NCBI GenBank assembly: GCA_032161045.1
Contig: JAVHTH010000011.1
DNA length: 64,000 nucleotides
Reading direction: 5' to 3' (one strand)
Source: Fervidibacter sinensis
GTDB lineage: Bacteria > Armatimonadota > Fervidibacteria > Fervidibacterales > Fervidibacteraceae
This document shows positions 41,323-50,269 of the stretch, piece after piece. How positions within the stretch are numbered: the first letter of the stretch is position 1; each line of letters starts with the position of its first letter. The notes beneath the pieces were generated by a model. It saw nothing but the letters and a program-made list of their open reading frames with translations, had not been told where the DNA came from and did not search any database. Made by a program: the position numbers and the translations under genes.

Positions 41323-43335
41323 TTAACGATTTTTAACCGTAACGCCGGGCCAATCATCAGTCCTGAAAGGTGAGGCAGGCAACCCTTCCTTGTTGTAAAG
41401 GTTGCACTCCGGATTGTCCGCCCATGCATACCTGACAGCAACAGGCTCAGGAACTTGTTCGTTCCAGACCACAACCGTGTTGCCTTCAATTTTTGCATTA
41501 GCCCAAACGAACTTTCGGTCTTTACCGGCGATAGCGAAACCAACCAACTTGTCACCTTTTGCGACCAGCCCGCTCCCAACATGGTCAAAGAAGAGCCGAA
41601 TTTTGTTGCCTTCTATCTTCATTGAGCGGTAAATCGGACCAGAGTAGACAATCTTTTGCCCGTATGCAATTGCCAATGCTGCCAGCGCCAATCTCTTTCC
41701 GACATCCTGTTTGTTGCGGGGGTGGATGTCGTTCGCCTCACCAATATCAATTGCCACAGCCATGCCAGTGTTAGGAACAGTTTTAAGTGTCAAGAGTTGA
41801 GCCTCACGCAATTCAGCCCATGCGCTTTCTGTCGGCTCTTGTCTCCTCTCCAAATAGTTCGCCAATTGAACGAACAGGAAAGGAAAATCGCCTTGTCCCC
41901 AAGCCTTACGCCAAGAATTGATGAGCACAGGGAAAAGTTTGCGATACTGGTATGCCCGAGCGACATTTGACTCGCCCTGATACCAAATGACGCCTCTGAT
42001 GACATAAGGGATGAGCGGTGCGACCATAGCGTTGAACAAACCCGTCGGTGTCCAGTTATTAATTGGCGGTTGGGGACGAGGTGGAAGTTTTGACGCATCT
42101 CGGGCAAACTCAACTTTAAACTTCCATGAACCTGCCAACGAAATCGGTTCACCCCTACCTTCAGCAAGTTCAAGCCTCATTTGATCAGGCAAGCCAGTGA
42201 ACCCACCATTTTCCAACATGTCAAAAACTCGGACGGCAATCAAATTCGCACCGGGCTTGACAAGTTTACCGGGAACTTTGTAACGCCTCGGGACGGTCCA
42301 ACTGTTGGGCGTTTCAGGACCCGTTGAACCAATCCGTTCGCCATTGAAATAGGTGGTGTCGTAGTCGTCAATAGGACCAAGGCTGAGCACTAAGTCTTTG
42401 CCAGCCCAATTTTCGGGGATGTTGACCACTTTGCGGAACCAAACAGCACCGTCAATGTTCATTGACCGCTCAAAAATCCGAGGCAGTTCCATAGTCGCCC
42501 AGTCGGAGTCGTCAAATTCTGGTTTTGCCCAGCCCATTTCTTCGCCCTTGTTGCCCGGGTCCCTGAGAATGATTTTCCGGTTCCATTCGGCGAGAGCCTG
42601 CTCGTATTGTTCCTGAAGCCGTCGCAAGGTCTCTCGGTCTCTTGGCAATCGTTCCAAAATGGGCTTAAAATCGGGATCGCTTTCAAGGGCTTTTAATTCG
42701 GTCCACGCTTCAGCGGGAGTGCCTCCCCAATAGGTGCCGATTAACCCGACAGGAACTTTCAAGCGCTGGTGGATTTCACGACCGAAAAAGTATCCGACAG
42801 CAGAAAAACCGCCAATAGTTTCAGGGCTGCAAACGACCCACCTGCCTTTGCAATCAGTTTGAGGCTCAAGGGCGATTGATTTCTCAACGACGAAGAAACG
42901 AATTTGGGGAAAGTTGGCGGTGGCAATTTCTTCCTTTGCGTTTTGAGCCCATGCCACTGGCCACTCCATGTTTGATTGTCCAGAGCAAACCCAAACCTCA
43001 CCAAACAAGACATCCCTGAAGCGGATAGTTTCCTCCCTCGTGCGGATTATCAATTCGTGTGGACCTCCCGCAGGTTGTGGCGGAAGTTTCACCATCCAAC
43101 GCCCCTGCTCGTTTGCTTTCGTCACCAGCGGCTTTTTCCCTTTGAGAATCACTGCGACCTCTTCGTTTGGCTTTGCCCATCCCCAAATTGGGACAGGCAT
43201 GTTGCATTGCAAAACCATGTGGTCACCGAAAATTGCAGGCAGTCTCAAACTCCTTCCTGATGAACTTTGTCCTTCCTCGGCGAACACCAAATGCATCATT
43301 CCTGCCAACACCACTCCAAGCCACAGCAGCCTCAT
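41323..43335 (-). CDS. Exported sialate O-acetylesterase-like (SASA) protein
   Basis: The 670-residue protein has a signal peptide (MRLLWLGVVLAGMMHLVFA), an N-terminal beta domain (LPAIFGDHMVLQ), an SGNH-type active site in CSGQSNMEWPV, an inserted jelly roll (about 260-400) and the late histidine segment DIHPRNKQDVGKRLA. Homologues remove acetyl groups from sialic acid or from plant polysaccharides such as xylan. In this genomic setting a plant or microbial polysaccharide target seems likelier. ATG 43335 has AAGGAGA upstream. Confidence 0.87.
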   Translation of the reverse strand: MRLLWLGVVLAGMMHLVFAEEGQSSSGRSLRLPAIFGDHMVLQCNMPVPIWGWAKPNEEVAVILKGKKPLVTKANEQGRWMVKLPPQPAGGPHELIIRTREETIRFRDVLFGEVWVCSGQSNMEWPVAWAQNAKEEIATANFPQIRFFVVEKSIALEPQTDCKGRWVVCSPETIGGFSAVGYFFGREIHQRLKVPVGLIGTYWGGTPAEAWTELKALESDPDFKPILERLPRDRETLRRLQEQYEQALAEWNRKIILRDPGNKGEEMGWAKPEFDDSDWATMELPRIFERSMNIDGAVWFRKVVNIPENWAGKDLVLSLGPIDDYDTTYFNGERIGSTGPETPNSWTVPRRYKVPGKLVKPGANLIAVRVFDMLENGGFTGLPDQMRLELAEGRGEPISLAGSWKFKVEFARDASKLPPRPQPPINNWTPTGLFNAMVAPLIPYVIRGVIWYQGESNVARAYQYRKLFPVLINSWRKAWGQGDFPFLFVQLANYLERRQEPTESAWAELREAQLLTLKTVPNTGMAVAIDIGEANDIHPRNKQDVGKRLALAALAIAYGQKIVYSGPIYRSMKIEGNKIRLFFDHVGSGLVAKGDKLVGFAIAGKDRKFVWANAKIEGNTVVVWNEQVPEPVAVRYAWADNPECNLYNKEGLPASPFRTDDWPGVTVKNR

Positions 43336-43504
43336 CGTCCACTCATCTCCTTTCCTTGTAGTGCGATACAGTTTCGCAAACAATTATAGCGAGCATCCAC
43401 CATTGCACTTTGTGCCGAAACTTCTCCTTTGTGGCGTCCAGCAGAGTAGCGTGGTATAGTCAGAAGTGAAAAAGTCAAGCCTTGCAGTTAAGGAGGTTGA
43501 CGAG

Positions 43505-44440
43505 ATGGCTGTGGAGCGAGTTCCATATGGAGGTTGGCAAAACTGCTACAAGTTGAGCAACGGAATTGTTGAGTTAATTGCGACTGCAGATGTCGGTCCG
43601 AGACTTATCCGCTTTGGCTTCGTTGGTGGTGAAAACGAATTTGCGGAAATCCCAGAGCAGTTGGGTTTAACTGGCGGCGATGTTAGGCGAAACTACGGCG
43701 GTCACAGACTTTGGCACGCACCCGAAATCAAAGAGCGAACTTACTACCCCGATAACGAACCTGTCCAAGTTGAAGTGCTTGGCGATCTCTCGCTGAAATT
43801 GACGCCGCCTCTTGAAAAAACAACAGGAGTGCAAAAGTCAATCCTCGTTGAAATGTCTCCCGACAGTGCATATGTCAAGGTCACGCACTTTCTGACCAAC
43901 AAAAACTTGTGGGCGATTGAACTTGCTCCTTGGGCATTGACGATGATGGCAAAAGGCGGACGAGCAATTGTCCCCATGCCACCATACATCCCACATCCCG
44001 AAAAAGTTCTACCAGCATGCCCGCTCGTCCTTTGGCACTACACCGACATGAGCGACCCAAGATGGCACTGGGGCAAGCGATACATCGTTTTGCGTCAAGA
44101 CCCAAACGCAACTTCGCCGCAAAAGATTGGGATAGGCAACCTTCACGGTTGGGTCGCATATGTCAACGGGGACAGAGTTTTCATCAAGCACTACAAACAT
44201 ATTGAAGGAGCGACTTATCCAGACTTCGGAAGTTCAACCGAATTTTTCACCAACGCAATCACCGTTGAAGTTGAAACGCTTGGACCACTGACAAAACTTG
44301 AACCCAACGAAACGGTCACCCATGTTGAGCACTGGTTCTTGTTCAAGGGAGTTGAAGTTGGTGAAGGCGAAGACGAAATCGCCGCAGCATTAGAACCGCT
44401 CGTGCAGAAGACCAAGGAAATTTGCTGTGGAAGCGAGTAG
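43505..44440 (+). CDS. Mutarotase-fold protein (DUF4380-like)
   Basis: The 311-residue protein looks like a galactose-mutarotase-type beta-sandwich: NGIVELIATADVGPRLIRFGF, YGGHRLWHAPE, and a late GSSTEFFTNAITVEVETLGP segment with a final aromatic strand. Such proteins bind sugars; catalysis is not certain. There is no signal peptide. ATG 43505 has AAGGAGGT 6 bases upstream. It diverges from the SASA gene and converges on the aminotransferase. Confidence 0.65.
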   Translation: MAVERVPYGGWQNCYKLSNGIVELIATADVGPRLIRFGFVGGENEFAEIPEQLGLTGGDVRRNYGGHRLWHAPEIKERTYYPDNEPVQVEVLGDLSLKLTPPLEKTTGVQKSILVEMSPDSAYVKVTHFLTNKNLWAIELAPWALTMMAKGGRAIVPMPPYIPHPEKVLPACPLVLWHYTDMSDPRWHWGKRYIVLRQDPNATSPQKIGIGNLHGWVAYVNGDRVFIKHYKHIEGATYPDFGSSTEFFTNAITVEVETLGPLTKLEPNETVTHVEHWFLFKGVEVGEGEDEIAAALEPLVQKTKEICCGSE

Positions 44441-44450
44441 TAAAGACTTT

Positions 44451-45731
44451 TCAAGCAGTCAAGCCCTTCAACGCTTCTTCCATGACTGAAACAGCCCATG
44501 CGATTTCTTCGTCGTTGATTACGAGCGGTGGAGCAATTCTCACGACTTTTTCCGTGTGGAGCGTTCCACCGACAATCAAGCCCATCTCCAAGCAGCGTCT
44601 CACAAAGGCTTGAGTTTGCTCTTTTTCCGCAAACTCAATGCCGAGCATCAAACCTTTGCCCCTCACTTCAACGATTTGCGGAAATTTGCTTGCCAGTTTT
44701 TGCAACTCAAGTTTGAGTTTCTCTCCCATAACTGCTGCCCTTTGCGGCAAGTTCTCACGCTCCATTACTTCCAACGCAGCCAAAGCGGCTGCGCAGTTGA
44801 TTGGGTGACCGCCAAAGGTCGTCACATGGCAAAGTGGCGGGTTCTCTGAAAACGCTTTCATCACTTCCCTCCGTGTCAAAAAACCACCCAAAGGCATACC
44901 GCCACCGAGTGCCTTACCAACTGTCAATATATCGGGTACGATACTCCAATGCTCAAAAGCGAACCATTTCCCTGTCCGACCGAAGCCTGTTTGGACTTCG
45001 TCCAAAATGAGCAATGCACCAACCTCATCGCATCGCTTGCGCAATGCGGGAAGGAAATCGTCTGGCGGGACAATAATCCCCGCTTCACCCTGAATCGGTT
45101 CGCAAATCACAGCAGCCACTTCCTCCTCAATTCGTTCCAAAGAACTGACATTCCCGAAAGGAAGGAACTCAACATTGGCGAGCAAGGGTTGAAAAGGCTG
45201 ACGATAGATTTCCCTGCCCGTAACCGAAAGCGAGCCCATCGTGTCGCCGTGAAAACTGTTTTGGAATGCCACGAATTTTTTGCGCCCCGTGAATTTGCGA
45301 GCCAACTTCAACGCCCCTTCATTCGCTTCCGTCCCGCTGTTTGTCGGGTAGTATTGCAATTCGCCTTGCCACTGTCCGTTACTCGCACGCTTAAACGCTG
45401 CTTCCACTATCCCAACCAACTTCTCCGCTAACGCCACCTGCACATCTTGAACAAATTCGCCGTAAACCATTGTGTGCAAGTAACGGTCGGCTTGCCGCTT
45501 GATAGCGTCTACGACCTCAGGTTGTCGGTGTCCAATGTTCGTCACTGCTATGCCTGAAATGAAGTCAAGATAGCGTTTTCCGTCTTTTGCGTAAATCCAA
45601 CAGCCTTCTGCCCGCTCAACAACGATACCCATCGGCTCGTTTGAAGTTTGAGCCAAGTAGCGCAAAAACTTCTGCCGAAGCAATTCTACATCCTGCAAAG
45701 TTCCTTTCACCTCCGAGAACAATCCTTCCAT
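44451..45731 (-). CDS. Class III aminotransferase (ornithine/4-aminobutyrate type)
   Basis: The 426-residue PLP enzyme has YYPTNSGTEANEGALKLAR, SFHGDTMGSLSVTG, DEVQTGFGRTGKWFAFEH and the PLP lysine in TVGKALGGGMPLGG (about residue 272). It transfers an omega-amino group to a keto acid. ArgD, GabT and lysine aminotransferase share these features, so the substrate is open. The start is ATG 45731 with AAGGTG upstream; GTG 45743 is possible. Confidence 0.87.
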   Translation of the reverse strand: MEGLFSEVKGTLQDVELLRQKFLRYLAQTSNEPMGIVVERAEGCWIYAKDGKRYLDFISGIAVTNIGHRQPEVVDAIKRQADRYLHTMVYGEFVQDVQVALAEKLVGIVEAAFKRASNGQWQGELQYYPTNSGTEANEGALKLARKFTGRKKFVAFQNSFHGDTMGSLSVTGREIYRQPFQPLLANVEFLPFGNVSSLERIEEEVAAVICEPIQGEAGIIVPPDDFLPALRKRCDEVGALLILDEVQTGFGRTGKWFAFEHWSIVPDILTVGKALGGGMPLGGFLTRREVMKAFSENPPLCHVTTFGGHPINCAAALAALEVMERENLPQRAAVMGEKLKLELQKLASKFPQIVEVRGKGLMLGIEFAEKEQTQAFVRRCLEMGLIVGGTLHTEKVVRIAPPLVINDEEIAWAVSVMEEALKGLTA

Positions 45732-45766
45732 TTCGGAGCACACCTTTGGCGTGCCGAATTTCCCTT

Positions 45767-45905
45767 GTAGGGCAGGGTTTTATACCCTGCCGACAAATTT
45801 TTTCGGCGCGGTGTAAAACCGCGCCCTACATGTTGATTTTCATCGGTCGGGCAGTAGCCCGACCCTACGAAACAACAATTTTCGGCTCGGCAGGAGCCGA
45901 GCCCT
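45767..45905. repeat. Four hairpins, three GTAG-footed, one GGAG-footed
   Basis: Plus-oriented GTAG-GGCAGGG...CCCTGCC (45767-45791); minus-oriented GGCGCGG...CCGCGCC-CTAC (45805-45829); minus-oriented GGTCGGGC...GCCCGACC-CTAC (45845-45868); minus-oriented GGCTCGG...CCGAGCC-CTCC (45884-45905). All four stems differ, so only the foot and architecture are conserved. Confidence 0.8.
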
Positions 45906-45988
45906 CCGATTTTTGTCACCAACCACTGACTAAAACCAGCGGTATGGAAGGCTAAGCGCTAACGAACCATCCCATTCTCGTTTCGTGG

Positions 45989-47605
45989 CTAACTGTGGAC
46001 CTTTGCTATCGCTTGTTTGGCTTCACTTGCGTGTTGGACAGGGATGCGAACAGTGTAAATTGGCGAAGTGGGGTTTGTCGGGTCAAAATTAGTCTCAAGG
46101 CTGGAAGGAATGCCCATTTGCTCCAAAGTTCGCCAAATGACCGTCGCTTCTTCCAAATCGCCTCGGTAAATCTCAACCCAGCCAACTTCTTTCGGCGTCA
46201 ATGTGATGGGTTCAAAGTCGCACCAACGCACTAACTCGGAAATTAAGTGCTTGCCGTCTTGAGACCACTCAATTGGCGGGGTTTGCAATTGACCAACAGA
46301 GCAAATCCGACTTGCTCCCATCCGTCCAACCGCTTCTGCAACTTGTTCCGCTTCAGCAGAATCCATCACCACCGCAACGCCCTGAAGGAATTTGCCCAAA
46401 GGTCGCAACTCTTCAAAAACTTTGTCAAGCGAATCAACTGTGACGATGTGAATTGTCCTTGCAGAACAGGCAACCTTCTGCCACTTTGCCTTTACCTCCG
46501 TGTCCCGTGTCCCATGCTCCGTGTCCCATATCACGACCGTCCAACTTGCGTCAGGTGGTGACAAAACTCTCGCACCCAACATTTCGCAGGTCAACCTGAA
46601 TTGCGTCACGCTTGCTTTCTCGCCTTCACGAAGGTTTGTCGGCAATTCGTCACTAATTCGCTCTAATGCCTGTGCCAGTTTTAGCCCAAACTCGTGTCCC
46701 GTGCCCCGTGTCCCCCGCTCCACCACGAAACAAACCTGCGGCGACAAACATCCCCTTTGGTCAAAGCGAGAAATGTCAAGAGCCAACAAATCGGCAGTCC
46801 GTTCGTCGGCAAACTTTTCTGCGACGATTGCGACGCTGAACTTATGTCCTCGTTCAATAAACTTGACTTTCGCTGGGATTTTGCGTTTGACTGTCTGAAC
46901 GGTTTCGTCAGTGCCGTAAGCGATGACCGCATCGCCTTCTTTGATTGCAGCATCAATCAACTCTTCTCGCTCGGATTCAAAGGGAATGACCGCAACAGCC
47001 GAAGCAAGTTCAGGGGCGAACCGTGCAAGGGATTGAGCGAAAAGCGAAGGCAAAATGGGTTCATCTGAAGAAGGTTTGACCAAAACAGGGGTTTTGCAAA
47101 GCAGGCAGAAAACGATGTCCCAAATTCCGATGCCAACAATATTGCCAGACAAAATCAGAAACGCCAAATCAGCACCGAAGGCTTTTCGCTTCAGCCCCAA
47201 AGGTCGTTCAATGAATTCGTCAAGGGCACGATGGTCACCCAACAACTCGTCAAGCAAGTTGAGCATCCGATTGGCTGTCAACGGCTCAAACAAGGCGTCA
47301 ATTGCTCTTTTGCAAACGGGTTCGCTGAAGGGGAGAAATTTCGGGAGAAGTTTCAACGCCTCTTTCCGTTCAGGCAAGTCAGGGCGCTCCCACTGGCGGG
47401 CAACGAATTCAAGTTTTTGGGCGATTTCAGAGACAGTCAATTCCCTCAAACGCTTTCCCGCTTCCCTTAACGAACTCGCAACAGCGAGCAAATCCTCAGG
47501 GCTTACCTTTGGCAGGACAATCTCGCCTTGTCCTTCACCAGCAGGCAAAGGAAGTGGTGCGAACCATGCTCTCATGTCAGGCAAAGCCTCCGTCGCAAGT
47601 TCCAT
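45989..47605 (-). CDS. LuxC-type acyl-CoA reductase
   Basis: The 538-residue protein shows LuxC features: CKTPVLVKPSSDEPILPSLF, the region around GTDETVQTVKRKIP, and the catalytic cysteine in DQRGCLSPQV (about residue 286). It reduces acyl-CoA or acyl-enzyme to aldehyde with NADPH. ATG 47605 is used because the upstream frame overlaps repeats and the HIT gene; ATG 47575 is an alternative. Heptamer tracts add an ERGTRGTGHE loop (46692-46719) and a DTEHGTRDTE loop (46498-46532). No LuxE or LuxAB is present. Confidence 0.82.
   Translation of the reverse strand: MELATEALPDMRAWFAPLPLPAGEGQGEIVLPKVSPEDLLAVASSLREAGKRLRELTVSEIAQKLEFVARQWERPDLPERKEALKLLPKFLPFSEPVCKRAIDALFEPLTANRMLNLLDELLGDHRALDEFIERPLGLKRKAFGADLAFLILSGNIVGIGIWDIVFCLLCKTPVLVKPSSDEPILPSLFAQSLARFAPELASAVAVIPFESEREELIDAAIKEGDAVIAYGTDETVQTVKRKIPAKVKFIERGHKFSVAIVAEKFADERTADLLALDISRFDQRGCLSPQVCFVVERGTRGTGHEFGLKLAQALERISDELPTNLREGEKASVTQFRLTCEMLGARVLSPPDASWTVVIWDTEHGTRDTEVKAKWQKVACSARTIHIVTVDSLDKVFEELRPLGKFLQGVAVVMDSAEAEQVAEAVGRMGASRICSVGQLQTPPIEWSQDGKHLISELVRWCDFEPITLTPKEVGWVEIYRGDLEEATVIWRTLEQMGIPSSLETNFDPTNPTSPIYTVRIPVQHASEAKQAIAKVHS
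46498..46532. repeat. Heptanucleotide tract 1 in luxC-like gene (5 units)
   Basis: CCGTGTC, CCGTGTC, CCATGCT, CCGTGTC, CCATATC on the plus strand; translated on the minus strand. Confidence 0.7.
46692..46719. repeat. Heptanucleotide tract 2 in luxC-like gene (4 units)
   Basis: TCGTGTC, CCGTGCC, CCGTGTC, CCCCGCT on the plus strand. It lies 18 residues after the catalytic cysteine segment in the protein, so the active site must tolerate the loop. Confidence 0.65.
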
Positions 47606-47651
47606 GTCTGCCTTTGCACTTTTCTTGCTCTGTAGGAATCTTGAAGACTCG

Positions 47652-47713
47652 GTAGCGTCGGGGCTTGTCCCCGACGGCAGTTTAACGACCGTCGCCTTAA
47701 ATGGGCGACGCTG
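47652..47713. repeat. Facing pair of GTAG-type hairpins
   Basis: Plus hairpin GTAG-CGTCGGGG...CCCCGACG (47652-47677), GTTTAAC-type spacer, then CGTCGCC...GGGCGACG-CTGC (47690-47713), in which the second foot has mutated. It separates the luxC-like gene from the HIT gene. Confidence 0.78.
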
Positions 47714-47720
47714 CCATTTA

Positions 47721-48218
47721 TTAGAAACTGACCTTTTCAAACAGCGGTCGCAATTTCTCGTAAGTTTGCGACAAGAGTTCGGGCAAAACTTTTGTCTCAC
47801 CGATGACGGGCATAAAGTTTGTGTCTCCGTTCCATCTTGGGACGATGTGGATGTGGATGTGCTCTTCAATCCCAGCACCAGCGCAGCGCCCCAAATTCAT
47901 CCCAATGTTGAAGCCATGCGGGTTCAACGCCTCACGCAAAACCCTTTCTGCGATTTGCGTCACTTTCATCAATTCAGCCAGTTCATCATCTGTCAAGTCT
48001 AAAAGCGACGGCACATGCCGATATGGCACGACCATCAAATGACCGTTGTTGTAAGGGAAGGCGTTCAAGATGACAAAGCACTTGTCAAACCGAGCGACAA
48101 TCAGGTTCTCTTCGTCCCGCTGTTCTTTCGGCTTGTCGCAAAAGATGCATCCCTTTTGCTCATCTGCTTTCGTCACATACGCCAACCTCCAAGGTGCCCA
48201 AAGGATTTTGAACGGCAT
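47721..48218 (-). CDS. HIT-family nucleotide hydrolase/phosphorylase
   Basis: The 165-residue protein has the zinc-site CIFC near the N-terminus, FPYNNGHLMVVP, and the histidine triad HIHIHIVPRW (about residue 120). The layout is that of AP4A phosphorylase / HIT hydrolases that split dinucleoside polyphosphates or AMP conjugates. It may be co-transcribed with the HAD gene upstream (35-base gap). Confidence 0.92.
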   Translation of the reverse strand: MPFKILWAPWRLAYVTKADEQKGCIFCDKPKEQRDEENLIVARFDKCFVILNAFPYNNGHLMVVPYRHVPSLLDLTDDELAELMKVTQIAERVLREALNPHGFNIGMNLGRCAGAGIEEHIHIHIVPRWNGDTNFMPVIGETKVLPELLSQTYEKLRPLFEKVSF

Positions 48219-48253
48219 TTGACATCACCTTCGCTGCAATGTGGCGCTACATT

Positions 48254-49060
48254 TCAAGTTTGCCTGAGTGCCCACTCAATCGCTTCTGCCACACCGTCAG
48301 ATGCAGGTTGATTTGTCACCATCCCACCAGCCTTCATCACTGCTTCTTTGATTTCGGGCTCAGCGTTGGCGACCGCCACAGGGAAGAAACCATGCTCGCC
48401 ATTAAGCATGTCAAGGTCGTTGATGCTGTCGCCAATAGTCATCACTCGTTCGGTCGGGATGTTCAAAATTTCAGCGAGAAACCGAACCGCTTTTCCTTTC
48501 GTGCCGTTATGTGGAATGAAGCCGACGAAAACAAAATTGCGGTTGACTGTCAATTCTGGGTATGGCTCGGCGAGCCGTTCAAGCAACTTCTCCGCTTCCC
48601 TTGCTTGCTCCACAGTATCGTAAACGAGCGAAAACCAGCCAGCCCTTGTGTCCAAAACCCATCTGGTTGGTGGCAATCCAACATCGGTCAAAACTTGAAG
48701 CCATTCATATGCTCGTGGCAATACAATTTGCTCAATCACTCGCTTCGCTTCCTCCCATCGTTCCCTGTTCCAGCGAGCCATCGCTTCGTCTTCCACTGGC
48801 TGACCCTTGACAATTCTGTAACAGTATTTTTCCAGCGGGATGACAAAATGCGGCACGGGTTCACCGAATTTCAAGCCATGCACTTCAAGTTCCAAAGCGA
48901 CTTCCCTCAAAGTCCTCCCTGTCGCAACAGCAACAAAAATTCCGCTTTCCGCCGCTTTCAATAACGCTTGGCGACAACTTTCGCTTATCCTTGCCATGCC
49001 ATTGCTCCAGTCAAGCAAAGTGCTGTCCAAGTCCATGACTATCAAATCAAACCTGCTCAT
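48254..49060 (-). CDS. Cof-type HAD phosphatase
   Basis: The 268-residue protein has HAD motif I (VMDLDSTLLDW), motif II region (VAVATGRTLREV), a C2-type cap, and motif IV (MTIGDSINDLDML). Cof/YbjI-like members dephosphorylate sugar phosphates or cofactors. The first acidic motif is DLDST. ATG 49060 follows GGAGGG by 9 bases. Confidence 0.9.
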   Translation of the reverse strand: MSRFDLIVMDLDSTLLDWSNGMARISESCRQALLKAAESGIFVAVATGRTLREVALELEVHGLKFGEPVPHFVIPLEKYCYRIVKGQPVEDEAMARWNRERWEEAKRVIEQIVLPRAYEWLQVLTDVGLPPTRWVLDTRAGWFSLVYDTVEQAREAEKLLERLAEPYPELTVNRNFVFVGFIPHNGTKGKAVRFLAEILNIPTERVMTIGDSINDLDMLNGEHGFFPVAVANAEPEIKEAVMKAGGMVTNQPASDGVAEAIEWALRQT

Positions 49061-49188
49061 TCGCTTCTTCCCTCCAAGGCTTTTCCTAAAAGTTGTTAGT
49101 GCTCGCTTGCACATGCCATTGGCTTTCAACCAGTGATTTTGGTGACGAATTCGCCAAGCGCCGATTTTGTTCGGCGAAAATTTTTGTC

Positions 49189-49239
49189 GGCAGGGTTTAA
49201 AACCCTATCCTACAGTAGGGCGCAGATTCATTCTGTGCC
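49189..49239. repeat. Two hairpins diverging from a CTAC/GTAG pair
   Basis: Minus-oriented GGCAGGGTTT...CCTATCC-TAC (49189-49212) and plus-oriented GTAG-GGCGCAG...CTGTGCC (49215-49239) sit back to back, the opposite of the facing pairs elsewhere. Confidence 0.65.
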
Positions 49240-49265
49240 GAAAGTAAAGACCGTCCATTCAATCT

Positions 49266-50090
49266 TCACGGCAGTTGCATCAATTTGTGGACTTGCGGGA
49301 CAATACGGACATCAGGCAATTTCCGCTGAGCCAAAGACGCCAAATGTAAGAGCAAATCTGTTGACGGCGTTTCGGTCACGAACCTCGCTGGCGTCACTGG
49401 TTGGAGAATCAGCGCCATCGGGCATAAAAGCCTGTAGTCAGTTGAGTTTTCGTGCAATTTCGCCAGCAAGTCAACCGCTTGACAAAATTCGTTTTCATCA
49501 ATGTCCGCTGTGACAACGATTTTAACGCATGCTTGAACTTGAGCGATTGCGACCATTTTCAAAAACCGTTCGCATTCGTCCCAGTTAAGGGGTTCGCCTG
49601 TTGTTGATGGCAACTTGATGTCGGCAGCAATAGCGTCAATCAAAGGCAAGACTTTCGCTAACTTATCGGGCAGACCTCCCTCAGTTTCAAGCAAAATTTT
49701 GAAGCCTTGTCCCTTCAATTCCTTGCTGAGTGCTGACAAGAAATCCGCTTGAAGCAAAGGTTCTCCGCCAGTGAAGGAAACCCACTTGGCAACTTTTCCT
49801 GCTGCTCGTTGAACCCAATCCACAACTTCTTGAAGCGACACTGGGTTTTCAACGACCAAATCTGGTTCACCAGTCCTCCATCCGAGCCAGACACGAACTT
49901 GCTTTTCGGCGACAAGCGCAAATTCAGTGTCGCAGTAGCGACACCTCCTATGGCATCCAGTTGTGCGGACGAAAACGGTCGGCGTCCCAACCCAAATCCC
50001 CTCACCTTGCAAACTCAAATAAATTTCGCTCAGGTTGCCCTTTTTAGTCGCTTTCTGTTGAACCTGCTTCGCTTCGGTCTGCTGAATCAA
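49266..50090 (-). CDS. queE: 7-carboxy-7-deazaguanine synthase-like radical SAM protein
   Basis: The 274-residue protein opens with EIYLSLQGEGIWVGTPTVFVR and the radical SAM cluster CHRRCRYCD (C46, C50, C53), then WVSFTGGEPLLQ. This matches QueE, which makes the 7-deazaguanine core for queuosine or related bases. No queC or queD lies nearby. The start is TTG 50090 with GAGGTGAGG upstream. Confidence 0.88.
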   Translation of the reverse strand: MIQQTEAKQVQQKATKKGNLSEIYLSLQGEGIWVGTPTVFVRTTGCHRRCRYCDTEFALVAEKQVRVWLGWRTGEPDLVVENPVSLQEVVDWVQRAAGKVAKWVSFTGGEPLLQADFLSALSKELKGQGFKILLETEGGLPDKLAKVLPLIDAIAADIKLPSTTGEPLNWDECERFLKMVAIAQVQACVKIVVTADIDENEFCQAVDLLAKLHENSTDYRLLCPMALILQPVTPARFVTETPSTDLLLHLASLAQRKLPDVRIVPQVHKLMQLP

Positions 50091-50192
50091 ATTTGCCTCA
50101 CCTCAGACAGCAAAAATTTTGCTGCGTTCTTTGCCCAAAGGGTTGTTGGTGCACAGTGGTTGATAACTCAAAGAATGAGCACTGTTGGAGAG

Positions 50193-50231
50193 TTGGTGCG
50201 CAGTAAGGCACGAAACGAAGTGGAGTGCTAT
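50193..50231. repeat. Copy of the glycoside-hydrolase palindrome arm
   Basis: CGCAGTAAGGCACGAAACGA and the next bases match the reverse complement of 20518-20553 with two or three differences. No mirrored left arm is visible here, so this is a solo arm. The surrounding 50091-50269 has no supported gene. Confidence 0.6.
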
Positions 50232-50269
50232 TAAAATTGAGTCGCAAACTTAACTGCAAAACCCAAACG

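Noticed and set aside
29998..45731. A single prophage or integrated island between the tRNA genes
   Set aside because: No integrase, no att-like duplication at the tRNA 3' ends, and the content is housekeeping envelope genes.
47055..48002. A 315-codon plus-strand frame opposite the luxC-like and HIT genes
   Set aside because: No family features, runs across two genes with clear motifs and a repeat pair, and the composition is Ser/Arg-rich as in antisense frames.
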